In this document: positions 26,712 to 37,263 of the stretch, one piece after another | Numbering within the stretch: the first letter of the stretch is position 1 | Layout: each line of letters starts with the position of its first letter | Source: Streptomyces sp. TN58 | Lineage (GTDB): Bacteria; Actinomycetota; Actinomycetes; Streptomycetales; Streptomycetaceae | Assembly (NCBI RefSeq): GCF_001941845.1 | Contig: NZ_CP018870.1 | Span: 2,909,501-2,973,500 of the forward strand | Direction of reading: 5' to 3' | DNA length: 64,000 bases | Program-made: the position numbers and the translations under genes | The notes under the pieces: model-generated | What the model saw: only the letters and a program-made list of their open reading frames with translations | What the model was told of the DNA's origin: nothing | Databases searched by the model: none

Positions 26712-27683
26712 TCAGGACCGCTGCTTGTCCGCCTCGGCCTCTTCGGCGGTCTTGATCGCGATTCCGTCGAGGATGTCGTGCTCCGAGACCACCACCTCCG
26801 AGGCGCCGGTGCGTTCCATGACGGCCAGCAGGACCAGCGCGCCCGCGCCGATCACGTCCACCCGGCCCGGGTGCATCACGGGGATCGCCGCGCGCTCGGC
26901 GTGCGTGGCCGTCAGCATCCGCCCGGTGATCTCACGTACCTGCTCGTAGGAGATCCGGGAGTGGTGGATCTCCGACGACCGGTACTCGGGCAGCCCGAGG
27001 GCGATCCCGGCGACGGTGGTCACCGATCCCGCCAGGCCCACCAGGGTGCGCGCCTCGGCCAGCGGGACCGTCTCGGACGCCAGGTCGAGGGCGGCCTCGA
27101 TGTCGGCGCGGACGGCCGCGATCTGCTTCTCGGTCGGCGGGTCGGTCACGGCGCCGTCCACCACGAGGTGGCGCTCCGTCAGCCGGACGCAGCCGACGTC
27201 CACGCTGCGGGCGGCCCGTACGTGCTCGTCGCCGACCACGAACTCGGTGGAGCCGCCGCCGATGTCGACGACGAGGAACGGCCGCTCCAGGTTCTCGTGC
27301 GCGGTCAGCTCCATGGTGGCGCCGGTGAAGGAGAACTCCGCCTCCTGGTCGCCGGAGATCACCTCGGGCTCGACGCCCAGGATCTCCACCACGCCGCGCA
27401 CGAAGTCGTCACGGTTCTCGGCGTCGCGGGAGGCTGAGGTCGCCACGAAGCGCACCCGCTCCGCGCCGAACTCCTCGATGACCGCCGCGTACTCACGGCA
27501 GGCGGCGAAGGTGCGCTCCAGCGCCTCGGGGGCCAGGCGTCCGGTCTTGTCCACGCCCTGGCCGAGCCGGACGATGATCATCCGCCGGTCCAGTTCGACC
27601 AGCTCGCCCGTGGCCGGGTCGCAGTCCGCCACGAGCAGCCGGATGGAGTTGGTACCGCAGTCGATGCCCGCGACCCGGGTCAC
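26712..27683 (-). CDS. ppx: Exopolyphosphatase / Ppx-GppA phosphatase family protein
   Basis: A 323-residue ASKHA-fold phosphatase acting on polyphosphate or (p)ppGpp-type substrates. The P-loop-like GIDCGTNSIRLLVAD lies at about 5-19, FVATSASRDAENRDDF at about 79-94, and the second phosphate loop is DIGGGSTEFVVG (about 134-145). The length equals the short single-domain actinobacterial form, which lacks the C-terminal HD-like half of E. coli Ppx. The GTG start at 27683 overlaps the TGA of the DUF501 gene by four bases (GTGA), so they are translationally coupled. Actinobacteria keep the order eno, divIC, DUF501, ppx, which supports the call. Confidence 0.92.
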   Translation of the reverse strand: MTRVAGIDCGTNSIRLLVADCDPATGELVELDRRMIIVRLGQGVDKTGRLAPEALERTFAACREYAAVIEEFGAERVRFVATSASRDAENRDDFVRGVVEILGVEPEVISGDQEAEFSFTGATMELTAHENLERPFLVVDIGGGSTEFVVGDEHVRAARSVDVGCVRLTERHLVVDGAVTDPPTEKQIAAVRADIEAALDLASETVPLAEARTLVGLAGSVTTVAGIALGLPEYRSSEIHHSRISYEQVREITGRMLTATHAERAAIPVMHPGRVDVIGAGALVLLAVMERTGASEVVVSEHDILDGIAIKTAEEAEADKQRS

Positions 27684-28222
27684 TCGGACTCCTCTTCCTT
27701 CTTCTCGCCGCACGGCGTGACGCAGGCGCCCTTGGCCCACCACTCGGGCAGCATCGCGAGGGCCTCGTCGCCGAACGGGTTCACGCCGGGGCCGGCGGCC
27801 AGCGAGTGGCCGACCAGCACGTGCAGGCACTTGACCCGGTCCGGCATCCCGCCGGCGCTCGGGAAGCCCTGAAGCACCTCGATGGCGTCACGGCGGCGGA
27901 TGTAGTCCTCGTGCGCGGCCCGGTAGGCGGCGGCGAGTTCCGGGTCCTCGGCGAGCCGGGCCTGCATCTCCTTCATCACGCCGTTGGCCTCCAGCGTGCC
28001 GATGGCGGAGGCCGCGCGCGGGCACGTCAGGTAGTACAGCGTCGGGAAGGGGGTGCCGTCGGGAAGCCGCGGCGCGGTCTCCACCACGTCGGGCTGGCCG
28101 CAGGGGCAGCGGTGCGCGATGGCGCGCAGCCCGCGCGGCGGGCGGCCGAGCTGCTGCTCGAACGCCTCGATGTCCGCGTCGGTCGGCTCGGTCCGGTCGG
28201 TCTGGGGCGGGGGCGTCTGCAT
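27680..28222 (-). CDS. DUF501 domain protein
   Basis: A 180-residue cytoplasmic protein of the DUF501 family, which is largely restricted to actinobacteria and a few other groups. Seen here are a conserved AHRCPCGQPDVVET cysteine-containing segment, TLYYLTCP, and a C-terminal RVKCLHVLVGHSLAAGPGVN block; the cysteines could bind metal. The function is unknown. The gene sits in the conserved divIC-DUF501-ppx cluster with 53 bp to divIC and a four-base overlap with ppx. The start at 28222 has no good Shine-Dalgarno sequence, so translation may depend on the upstream gene. Confidence 0.88.
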   Translation of the reverse strand: MQTPPPQTDRTEPTDADIEAFEQQLGRPPRGLRAIAHRCPCGQPDVVETAPRLPDGTPFPTLYYLTCPRAASAIGTLEANGVMKEMQARLAEDPELAAAYRAAHEDYIRRRDAIEVLQGFPSAGGMPDRVKCLHVLVGHSLAAGPGVNPFGDEALAMLPEWWAKGACVTPCGEKKEEESE

Positions 28223-28275
28223 GCCTGGAGGAAGTCTCTTCGTTCTCGTGGATGGGTGCTGCGGTGGTGCCGTGC

Positions 28276-28764
28276 TCAGTCGCCGGGGCGGTCGGCCTTG
28301 TCGACGCCGTCCCAGACGTTGGAGTACCAGGGGCGGTCCGAGCCGGCGTGGCCGGTCCGGTGCGGCTCCGGGGGCTGGGCCCCGGGGTCGCTCATGATGT
28401 AGCCGACCTCCCCCGGGCGCAGGTAGTGCAGGTGCTTGCGCGCCTGTTGCTCCGCGTAGGCGTCGTCCTGCCAGCGGGCCTTCTCGTCGCGCAGCCGCTC
28501 CAGGCGGTCCCGCGCGGCCGCGGCGGCCCGCTGCTGCTCCGCGATCTCCGAGCGCTGGGAGACGTACTGGCGCATCGGATACGCGAGGGCGACCACCAGC
28601 GTACAGAGCACGAGCACCAGGAGGGCGGCCCTGCCGGTGAGGCGGCTGCGGCGCACCTGCCGGCGCGACTGCGAGCGGTAGACGTGGGCCGCGGTCCGCT
28701 CACCGAGCTGCTTGAGCCGCGTCGCCGTGGAGAAGGTGGAGAACCGATCCCGGTTCCCGGCCAT
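28276..28764 (-). CDS. divIC: Septum formation initiator family protein (FtsB/DivIC)
   Basis: A 162-residue bitopic membrane protein. It has a basic cytoplasmic N-terminus (1-45), one membrane segment (about 46-63, AALLVLVLCTLVVALAYP), an extracytoplasmic coiled coil (about 66-105, rich in Glu/Arg/Ala) and a Pro-rich tail with the family's YLRPGEVGYIM. FtsB/DivIC partners FtsL and FtsQ/DivIB in the divisome; in Streptomyces it is needed mainly for sporulation septation. It lies just after eno, in the conserved order eno-divIC-DUF501-ppx. An enolase terminator lies between. Confidence 0.92.
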   Translation of the reverse strand: MAGNRDRFSTFSTATRLKQLGERTAAHVYRSQSRRQVRRSRLTGRAALLVLVLCTLVVALAYPMRQYVSQRSEIAEQQRAAAAARDRLERLRDEKARWQDDAYAEQQARKHLHYLRPGEVGYIMSDPGAQPPEPHRTGHAGSDRPWYSNVWDGVDKADRPGD

Positions 28765-28796
28765 TGGTCCGCCTCCCCTTTGTACGCACTACGCAA

Positions 28797-28837
28797 TACG
28801 TCCCCGCACACGGTACGGGACCGAGTGCGGGGACGTA
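28797..28837 (-). terminator. Terminator between eno and divIC
   Basis: A perfect 13-bp stem TACGTCCCCGCAC (28797-28809) with its complement (28825-28837) around a 15-base loop, 17 bases past the eno stop. The divIC start is 33 bases further on, so divIC is either read through or has a promoter within this stem region. Confidence 0.85.
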
Positions 28838-28853
28838 CGGAGGCAGAGCGTGA

Positions 28854-30176
<1,323 letters not shown>

Positions 30177-30330
30177 TCAGGCCGTGGGATGGCCTGGCCG
30201 ACTAGAGCCTAACCGGATCCGGGCACTCGCCCTGCCGACCGCCCGGGTCCTGGGACGAAAAAGGGCCCGAATACCCCTCTTCCCGGACATAGAGCCCTGG
30301 ATGACGGGGGTTCCGCTGCCGCACACACCG

Positions 30331-30364
30331 CCGCCCGGCGCGTGGGGGGAGGGGCGCCGGGCGG
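30331..30364 (-). terminator. Hairpin terminator after the first Rpf gene
   Basis: CCGCCCGGCGC (30331-30341) pairs perfectly with GCGCCGGGCGG (30354-30364) around a G-rich 12-base loop. It lies about 50 bases past the rpf stop and upstream of the eno promoter. Confidence 0.75.
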
Positions 30365-30412
30365 TGGGAATTATGCGCGTTGTGTACGCTTTCGCGGCTC
30401 TCGCCGCGGTGG

Positions 30413-31357
<945 letters not shown>

Positions 31358-31363
31358 ATTCAG

Positions 31364-31393
31364 AAGGTAGACACAGCTCTCCCCGATGTTCAA
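31364..31393 (-). promoter_or_regulatory. Predicted rpfA promoter
   Basis: On the minus strand, TTGAAC (31388-31393) and TACCTT (31364-31369) are spaced by 18 bases, a reasonable vegetative promoter. It would start RNA just before the riboswitch. The -35 box lies inside the terminator hairpin of the upstream rpf gene. Confidence 0.5.
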
Positions 31394-31411
31394 CGAGGAA
31401 CATCGGGGAGA
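31378..31411 (-). terminator. Terminator of the second Rpf gene
   Basis: A perfect 14-bp stem TCTCCCCGATGTTC (31378-31391) with its complement (31398-31411) around a 6-base loop. It is 161 bases past the stop at 31572. The stretch between (31412-31571) is comparatively AT-rich, holds GAGACA-CA-TGTCTC (31506-31519), and is where a small RNA would fit. S. coelicolor has one reported near rpfA, as I recall. Confidence 0.8.
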
Positions 31412-31571
31412 AAGGGCCCCTACTTGCGCTCTGCGAAGTGGTGTTTGCGCAGGTGAGACCGGGGTTTGCGGAAGCCCCCGGGCGGGACACGCCAGTTGAC
31501 CCGAAGAGACACATGTCTCACTTGCAGAAAACCGACAATCAATGTCTTTCCGGGCGAACCAACTGTCCTTA

Positions 31572-32612
31572 TTACGTGGTTAGATCCAGGTTCTGACCGG
31601 GCTTGATCAGGTTGGCGTCCTCGCCGATGACCTGCTCGTTGGCCGCGTAGAGGCCGCTCCAGCCGCCCTTCACACCCTTGGCGACCGCGATGGTCGCCAG
31701 GCTGTCGCCCGCCTGCACGGTGTAGACGGGGTCCGACGCGGCGTCAGCGGGGGCGCCCTCCTCGGGGGACGGCGCGCCACGGTGCTTGCCGCTGCCCTCG
31801 GCCGGGGTGGCACCCGGGGTCGCGGGGGTCTCCGGCGTCGCGGGGGCCGTCGGCTCGGTCGGGGACGGGCTCGGCGTCGCCGGCGGGGTGGTGGGCGCCG
31901 TCGGGTCCGCCGGGTCCGTCGGGAGGACCGGGGTCGTCGGGTCGGCGGGGCTCACCGGCGGGGTCGTCGGGTCGGTCGGGGCGACCGGGGTGCCCGGGTC
32001 GGCCGGAGGCGTCGTGGGGACGTCGGGCGCGGGCATGACGGGCAGTCCGAGGGACGGCGCGTCGGGGATCAGGAAGGGGGTGCCCGAGGGGCTGGGGGTC
32101 TCCGCGGTCGAGAGCCCGAAGTCCGTCGCCGGCTTGCCGCCCGTGGTGGAGGGCACGGCGTCGTCGGGGCGGGACGGCGCGGGGCCGACCGCGGTGGGGC
32201 TGCCGGGCAGACCGGGGTCCACGACCGCGGCCGGACCCTGCTGGTCCAGGCCGGCGGAGGCGGCGCACAGCGGCCAGGCCTGCGGCCCCTGGGAGGCCAG
32301 CACGCGCTCGGCCACCGCTATCTGCTGCGAGCGGCTGGCGAGGTCGGCCCGCTCGGCGAAGTCCAGACCGCCGGCGTTCTGCCACTGCTCCTGGGTGAAC
32401 TGGAGGCCGCCGTACGCACCACTGCCGAAGTTGGCGCTCCACGAGCCGCCGCTCTCGCACTCGGCCACCTTGTCCCAGGTGGCGGTGTCGGCAGCGGTGG
32501 CGCTGGTGGCGGCGAGCAGCGGCATGGCCAGCGCTGAGCCAGTGACTCCGGCTGTGACTACCAGCGCGGGGACCTGGCGGGGTCGTCTGTGACGGCCGTT
32601 CCCGGAGAGCAT
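31572..32612 (-). CDS. Second Rpf-like muralytic enzyme with Pro/Thr-rich spacer and LysM
   Basis: A 346-residue secreted protein. The signal peptide (1-40, ending ATSATA) precedes an Rpf domain (about 41-115) with catalytic Glu in ECESGGSW and matching YGGLQFTQEQW and WPLCAAS blocks. A long Pro/Thr/Asp-rich, probably wall-spanning spacer (about 125-290) with PTDPTTP-type repeats leads to a C-terminal LysM (YTVQAGDSLATIAVAKGVKGG). The start at 32612 is preceded by AAAGGTG at a proper distance. It lies in tandem with rpfA, sharing the domain order but with a far longer spacer. It probably also cleaves peptidoglycan during germination. Confidence 0.92.
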   Translation of the reverse strand: MLSGNGRHRRPRQVPALVVTAGVTGSALAMPLLAATSATAADTATWDKVAECESGGSWSANFGSGAYGGLQFTQEQWQNAGGLDFAERADLASRSQQIAVAERVLASQGPQAWPLCAASAGLDQQGPAAVVDPGLPGSPTAVGPAPSRPDDAVPSTTGGKPATDFGLSTAETPSPSGTPFLIPDAPSLGLPVMPAPDVPTTPPADPGTPVAPTDPTTPPVSPADPTTPVLPTDPADPTAPTTPPATPSPSPTEPTAPATPETPATPGATPAEGSGKHRGAPSPEEGAPADAASDPVYTVQAGDSLATIAVAKGVKGGWSGLYAANEQVIGEDANLIKPGQNLDLTT

Positions 32613-32650
32613 GAGGGATCACCTTTCGCATAACAGCCTGGTAACGGCAG

Positions 32651-32680
32651 AACCTAGCGGCCTTCGAACGATTGTCACAA
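32651..32680 (-). promoter_or_regulatory. Predicted promoter of the second Rpf gene
   Basis: On the minus strand, TTGTGA (32675-32680) and TAGGTT (32651-32656) are spaced by 18 bases, about 40 bases upstream of the start codon. The pattern resembles a main-sigma-factor promoter. The P450 stop codon is just upstream, within a weak hairpin (32692-32710). Confidence 0.5.
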
Positions 32681-32700
32681 GTTCAAGCGGAATCTGACTT

Positions 32701-33978
32701 TTAATCAGATCCCGCGCAAGTGTTTTGAACTGTGAAGCGAACGGGAAGGGTGCGCAGCCCTCGCATGATCAAACCCCCACGCCAGCGCAGGTCTTGGGAT
32801 GGAACGGCAAGTTCCAGATCGGGAAGGCGGGTCAGCAGGGTCGCCAGGGCGGTCTGCCCTTCGAGCCGGGCCAGCGGCGCGCCCAGGCAGTAGTGGATGC
32901 CGTGCCCGTACCCGAGGTGCTGGTTGTCGGTCCTGGAGAGGTCGAGGGCGTCCGGGTCGGCAAACCGCTCGGGGTCCCGGTCGGCGGCGGCGAGGACGAC
33001 CAGGACCGGATCGCCGGTCTCGACGCGCTCGCCGCCGAGGGTCAGCGGTTCGGTGGCGAAACGCCACGTCGCGAGCTCAACGGGGCCGTCGTAGCGCAGG
33101 AGTTCCTCGACGCCGGTGGCCAGCAGTCCGCTCTCCCCGGCGGCCAGGGAGCTCTGCAGGCGCTCGCGCTGGGCGGGGTTCATGAAGAGGGAGTGGAGGC
33201 CGTTGCCGATCAGGTTCACGGTCGTCTCGAAGCCGGCGAAGAGCAGGATGAAGGCCATCGCGGTGGCCTCGCCCTCGGTCAGATGGTCGCCGTGGTCGCT
33301 CGCCCGGATGAGGTCGGAGATCAGGTCGTCACCCAGATCATCCCTTTTACGGTGGATGAGTTCGCCGAGATAGGTCCGCATCTGCTTCACCGACCGCGCG
33401 ACCCCGCCCCGCGGACCTCCGCCGTGGCGGATCATCATCCCGGCCCAGTCGCGGAAGTCGTCCTGGTCCTCGCGCGGTACTCCGAGCATCTCGCAGATGG
33501 CGTAGATGGGAAGCGGGAACGCGAACTCGTGGATGAGGTCCGCCTCCCCCCTCCCCGCGAACCCGTCGATCAGGTGGTCGGTGAGCGCCTGCACCCGCGG
33601 GGCGAACTCGGCGACCCTGCGCGGGGTGAACGCCTTCGACACCAGACGCCGCAGCCGGGTGTGGTCCGGCGGGTCGATGTTCAGCAGATGCGTCATCAGC
33701 TCCGCCTTGCGCTCCCCCGGGATCCCGGTCTTGCCCTTGGCGTGCGCGGGCTCCGCGTGGTGCGCCGGATTCTTGCTGAGCCGCTGGTCGGCGAGGGCCT
33801 GGCGGGCGTCCGCGTAACGGGTGACGAGCCAGGCCTCGACCCCGCTGGGGAGCTTCGTACGGTGCACCGGGGAGTGCTCGCGCAGCCATGCGTAGGCCGG
33901 GTAGGGGTCGGTCGCGAACTCCCACGTGAAGAGTTCGGGCACCGGGCCGACGGAGGGAGTGGACGACTGATCGCGCAT
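32701..33978 (-). CDS. Cytochrome P450
   Basis: A 425-residue soluble bacterial P450. The I-helix oxygen-binding motif is LLFAGFETTVN, the K-helix ExxR is EELLRYDGP, and the haem loop GYGHGIHYCLG places the thiolate ligand at about Cys364. The conserved Phe of the haem loop is Tyr here. It needs ferredoxin and a reductase, neither adjacent. ATG 33978 sets an N-terminus of normal length. It is divergent from a flavohaemoglobin. A hydroxylation role is expected but the substrate is unknown; the neighbourhood does not look like a biosynthetic cluster. Confidence 0.95.
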   Translation of the reverse strand: MRDQSSTPSVGPVPELFTWEFATDPYPAYAWLREHSPVHRTKLPSGVEAWLVTRYADARQALADQRLSKNPAHHAEPAHAKGKTGIPGERKAELMTHLLNIDPPDHTRLRRLVSKAFTPRRVAEFAPRVQALTDHLIDGFAGRGEADLIHEFAFPLPIYAICEMLGVPREDQDDFRDWAGMMIRHGGGPRGGVARSVKQMRTYLGELIHRKRDDLGDDLISDLIRASDHGDHLTEGEATAMAFILLFAGFETTVNLIGNGLHSLFMNPAQRERLQSSLAAGESGLLATGVEELLRYDGPVELATWRFATEPLTLGGERVETGDPVLVVLAAADRDPERFADPDALDLSRTDNQHLGYGHGIHYCLGAPLARLEGQTALATLLTRLPDLELAVPSQDLRWRGGLIMRGLRTLPVRFTVQNTCAGSD

Positions 33979-34117
33979 GTCCCCGACAGTAGCCGCCGCG
34001 CACCGGCGGTCCGGCGCGGGCCGCGGGCCGCCATCCCATATGACTGCTTCGCCGAGGCTGTCCGTAGATCGGACGGTGCTTGACCTCGGCCCGCCCGCGA
34101 CTTCTACTTTCGGTCGT

Positions 34118-35338
34118 GTGGACGTGAGGATCTTGAAAAGCAGTTTCGCGGTGGTGGAGAGACGGGCCGAACACGCCGTCAAGTTCTTCTACTCGCACCT
34201 GTTCTGGCACAACCCCGGAGTCCGGGACCTCTTCCCGGCCTCCTCCGAGGACATGGAACGCCAGCGGGACCGGCTCTTCGCCGCGCTCACCCACGTCATC
34301 TCCCGGCTCGGCGACGACGAGACCCTCCGCCCCTACCTGCGCGACCTGGGCCGCGACCACCGCAAGTTCCTGGTCCGCCCCGAGCACTACGCGGTCGTCG
34401 GCTCCAGCCTGCTCGCCGCGCTCGCCGAGACCTCCGGCGAGGCCTGGACCCCGCAGGTGGAGAAGGCCTGGACCGAGGCGTACCAGGTGATCGCCGACGC
34501 CATGCTCGCCGGGGCGGACGCGAGCGAGGACCCTCCGTGGTGGGACGCGGAGGTCGTGCGCCACCTCCAGTACGGGCAGGACATCGGCGTGGTGACCCTG
34601 CGGCCGCACACCGCCTTCCCCTATCTCCCCGGCCAGTACACGAGCGTGAGCACCGCCCGCGTCCCCAGGACCTGGCGGACCTACTCCATAGGCAACGCGC
34701 CCCGCCCCGACGGCACCGTCGACCTGCACGTCAGCCGGATCGACCGCGGCCGGCTCAGCACCGCCCTGGTCCGCGAGACCCGGCCGGGCGACGTGCTGCG
34801 CCTCGGCGCCGCCGGCGGGCAGCTGACCTTCCGCCGCTCCGACCGCCCGGTCAGCCTGATCGCCGCCGGCACCGGCTGGGCCCCGATCCGGGCCCTGCTG
34901 GAGGAGCTCGCGGCCCGGCCGCCCGAGCAGGACGTACGGCTCTTCGTGGTGGCCCGGGACGGCGCGCACCTCTACGACCGGCCGCTCATCGACGCGTACG
35001 GCGCATCCTGCGGCTGGCTCGACGTCACCTACATCACCCCAGCCCCCGGCCGGCACCGCAACGAGGCCACCGAACGGCTCGCGACCGCCCTCGGCACCCG
35101 GGGCCTGTGGCCCGACCAGGACGTCTACCTCAGCGGGCCGGGGCCGTTCGTCGACGAGACCGCGCACCTCCTGGAAGGGCTCGGCGCCCTTCCCGGCCGC
35201 CTCTTCCACGACCGCGTACCCGGCGCGGGCGGCGAGCACGGGCAGGGCGGCCGCCCGCTGGGCTTCGCCGAGTGGCTGCTGAACCGCCCGGCGCCGCACT
35301 GGCACGACCCCTCGGCCCGCGCCCCGAGGGAGTACTGA
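34118..35338 (+). CDS. Flavohaemoglobin (globin-FAD/NAD oxidoreductase)
   Basis: About 406 residues. The N-terminal globin domain (1-135) has the distal Tyr region in FFYSHLFWHNP and the proximal His in FLVRPEHYAVVG. The reductase part has the FAD-binding RTYSIG, the NAD-binding AAGTGWAPI and the late SGPGPFVDE. Flavohaemoglobins oxidise nitric oxide to nitrate using NAD(P)H and oxygen. The start is uncertain: GTG 34118 or 34124 matches the globin N-terminus, while ATG 34040 or 33977 would add an unlikely leader. It is divergent from the P450. It might also supply electrons, but no evidence shows that. Confidence 0.85.
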   Translation: MDVRILKSSFAVVERRAEHAVKFFYSHLFWHNPGVRDLFPASSEDMERQRDRLFAALTHVISRLGDDETLRPYLRDLGRDHRKFLVRPEHYAVVGSSLLAALAETSGEAWTPQVEKAWTEAYQVIADAMLAGADASEDPPWWDAEVVRHLQYGQDIGVVTLRPHTAFPYLPGQYTSVSTARVPRTWRTYSIGNAPRPDGTVDLHVSRIDRGRLSTALVRETRPGDVLRLGAAGGQLTFRRSDRPVSLIAAGTGWAPIRALLEELAARPPEQDVRLFVVARDGAHLYDRPLIDAYGASCGWLDVTYITPAPGRHRNEATERLATALGTRGLWPDQDVYLSGPGPFVDETAHLLEGLGALPGRLFHDRVPGAGGEHGQGGRPLGFAEWLLNRPAPHWHDPSARAPREY

Positions 35339-35381
35339 GGGCGCGGGGGCCGAGGCCCGGGGCCCGCGACCCGGGGGCGGC

Positions 35382-36446
35382 CTACTCCGTGGGGGTTCCT
35401 ACACCCTCGGCGGCCCGGATCGCGTCGCGGTAGACGCGGGCCGCCGCGCGCAGCGCGGTCTCGGGGTCGACCCCCTCCGCCTCGGCGCGCGCCGCCAGTT
35501 CCAGCAGTTCGTAGCCGATGCCGTCGCCGCGGGGCAGTTCCACGGCCACCCCGCCCGTACGGGCCCGGCCCGCGAGCTTGGCCGCGAGCGCCAGGCCCGG
35601 CTGGCCCACCGGGATGCCGTCGGTGACCGACTCCCGCTGCTTCTCGACCGCCTTGGTGCGCTGCCAGTGCGCGTGCACGTCCTCCGGGGTCTCGGCGGCC
35701 GCGTCGCCGAAGACGTGCGGGTGCCGGTGGATCAGCTTCTGCACGAGGGCTCCGGCCACGTCGTCGATGGAGAAGGCCCCCAGGCCCTCGCCGTCGGAGC
35801 CGCCGTCCTCCTCCCCCTCGTCCTCGGAGCCCTCGTCCTCGCGGACGGGGACGCCCTCCTCGGCGATCCGGGCGTGGAAGACCACCTGGAGCAGGACGTC
35901 GCCGAGCTCTTCGCGCAGTTCCTCCCGGTCGCCGTCCTCGATCGCCTCGACGAGTTCGTACGCCTCCTCGATCGCGTACTTGGCCAGGCCGCGGTGGGTC
36001 TGCCGGGAGGTCCACGGGCACTCCCGCCGGACCCGGTCCATCACCTGGACCAGGTCGAGCAGGCGGGCGCCCGGCAGGTCGTAGGAGCCGGGCAGCAGCT
36101 CCAGGTCGGGCATGGCGACCCGGCCGGAGCCGGCCAGCCGGGCCAGGCCGTCGGTGAGCCGCTGATCGCCCTCCCCGGCCGGGAGCACCACGACCGTGCG
36201 GCCGCCCGCGCAGTCCTCGACCAGCTCGTGCGCGTCGGGGACCGTGTACTCGACCTCGACGCCCGCCTCCCGCAGGTACGGCAGCTGCGGGTGGCCGGGG
36301 TCGGCGCACAGCACCCGGTCCGCGGCGTGCAGGATCTGCCACGCCGGCCAGGACAGCACGCCGGGGGCGACCCGGTGGCTGGTGGTCAGCAGGACGATAC
36401 GGCCGGTGGGCTCGGGGGCGGCGGTGGGCCGGGAGTGCTCGGTCAC
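35382..36446 (-). CDS. mazG: MazG-family nucleoside triphosphate pyrophosphohydrolase
   Basis: A 354-residue protein. The N-terminal 115 residues resemble a reduced tetrapyrrole-methylase-like domain (YabN-type) whose catalytic role is doubtful. The MazG domain (about 125-300) has the metal site EEAYELVEAI and EELREELGDVLLQVVFHA, the ExxD core that hydrolyses NTPs or dNTPs to NMP and pyrophosphate. A very acidic insert (EDEGSEDEGEEDGG, about 205-218) splits it from the SIDDVAGALVQKLIHRHPHVF segment. It probably cleans the nucleotide pool. The gene sits near mfd and eno, as mazG does in mycobacteria, and directly follows a lipoprotein gene. Confidence 0.9.
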   Translation of the reverse strand: MTEHSRPTAAPEPTGRIVLLTTSHRVAPGVLSWPAWQILHAADRVLCADPGHPQLPYLREAGVEVEYTVPDAHELVEDCAGGRTVVVLPAGEGDQRLTDGLARLAGSGRVAMPDLELLPGSYDLPGARLLDLVQVMDRVRRECPWTSRQTHRGLAKYAIEEAYELVEAIEDGDREELREELGDVLLQVVFHARIAEEGVPVREDEGSEDEGEEDGGSDGEGLGAFSIDDVAGALVQKLIHRHPHVFGDAAAETPEDVHAHWQRTKAVEKQRESVTDGIPVGQPGLALAAKLAGRARTGGVAVELPRGDGIGYELLELAARAEAEGVDPETALRAAARVYRDAIRAAEGVGTPTE

Positions 36447-36474
36447 CCTCCGAACCTACCTCCGCCGCGGGGCG

Positions 36475-37095
36475 TCAGGCTCCGGCGGGTGCCTGCTCGG
36501 GGCGGGTCCGCTGGGTGATCCAGGGGGTCTCCACCGGGCCCAGTCCGACCTGCTGCGCGTCCCAGGCCCCGTAGCGCGGGTTGACCTCGATGTGGAGGGC
36601 CTCCGACGCCTTCGCCAGCGGCTCGATGATCTTGTCCTCGCCGTAGCGCTCGCTCAGCTTGCCGAGCAGCAGCTGGAAGCGCACCTCCTCGTCGATCTGC
36701 CCGGCGGCGAGCGGGACACGGCCCTGGAGGGCGGCCTGCTCCAGCTCCGCCGCGCCCCTGCCGCCCTCCTGGGCCCTGCGGGCCTCCTCGACCTCCTTGG
36801 TGGAGACCGAGATGCCGGCGTCCTTCGCGGCCCGCTCCAGCACCCGGAGCTGGATCATCTTGCCGAGTTTGATCCGGTCCAGCTGAGGGGTGTTGGAGAT
36901 GAGGGTCGCGGCGTGCTCGGAACGGTTCTGCGCGGCGCGGACCTCGCCCACCTGGGCCTGGACCGCGGAGGTGGTGATGCGTTCGCCGCCGACGACGGCC
37001 GCGGTGCCGGGCCGGGTCTCGCCCGAGCAGGCGGACAGCAGGGGCGCCGCCACGAGCAGGGCGGCGGAGACGGAGAGCGCAGTGCGACGGTGCAA
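36475..37095 (-). CDS. SurA N-terminal domain-like lipoprotein
   Basis: A 206-residue lipoprotein. I start at TTG 37095, where a GGAGG-type site lies at good spacing. The upstream in-frame extension would place 41 non-hydrophobic residues before the signal. The signal is short and basic, followed by LSVSAALLVAAPLLSAC, a lipobox with Cys about 23. The mature part has VNGERI-like VVGGERITTSAVQAQV and long charged helices typical of SurA/PrsA chaperone N-domains, but there is no visible PPIase domain. It would act as an extracytoplasmic folding helper. It is 28 bp upstream of mazG in the same direction. Confidence 0.82.
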   Translation of the reverse strand: MHRRTALSVSAALLVAAPLLSACSGETRPGTAAVVGGERITTSAVQAQVGEVRAAQNRSEHAATLISNTPQLDRIKLGKMIQLRVLERAAKDAGISVSTKEVEEARRAQEGGRGAAELEQAALQGRVPLAAGQIDEEVRFQLLLGKLSERYGEDKIIEPLAKASEALHIEVNPRYGAWDAQQVGLGPVETPWITQRTRPEQAPAGA

Positions 37096-37263
37096 AGGAG
37101 CCTCCAGGGCCGGGAGATTGTGCGTCGGTGCACAAGGGCCGTGCGGTGATCGATGGTATGCAGTAAGGGTGGCCCGGGCCACCGGTTCGACCAACGATTC
37201 ACGGGGTGTCGGGGGCACGTTTCGTGCCCGCCCGCGTGCCGTCTCACCGCCGAGCCGGGCCCG

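Noticed and set aside
32701..35338. P450 and flavin oxidoreductase considered as part of a secondary-metabolite cluster.
   Set aside because: No synthase, tailoring or resistance genes adjoin; neighbours are Rpf, mazG and housekeeping genes.
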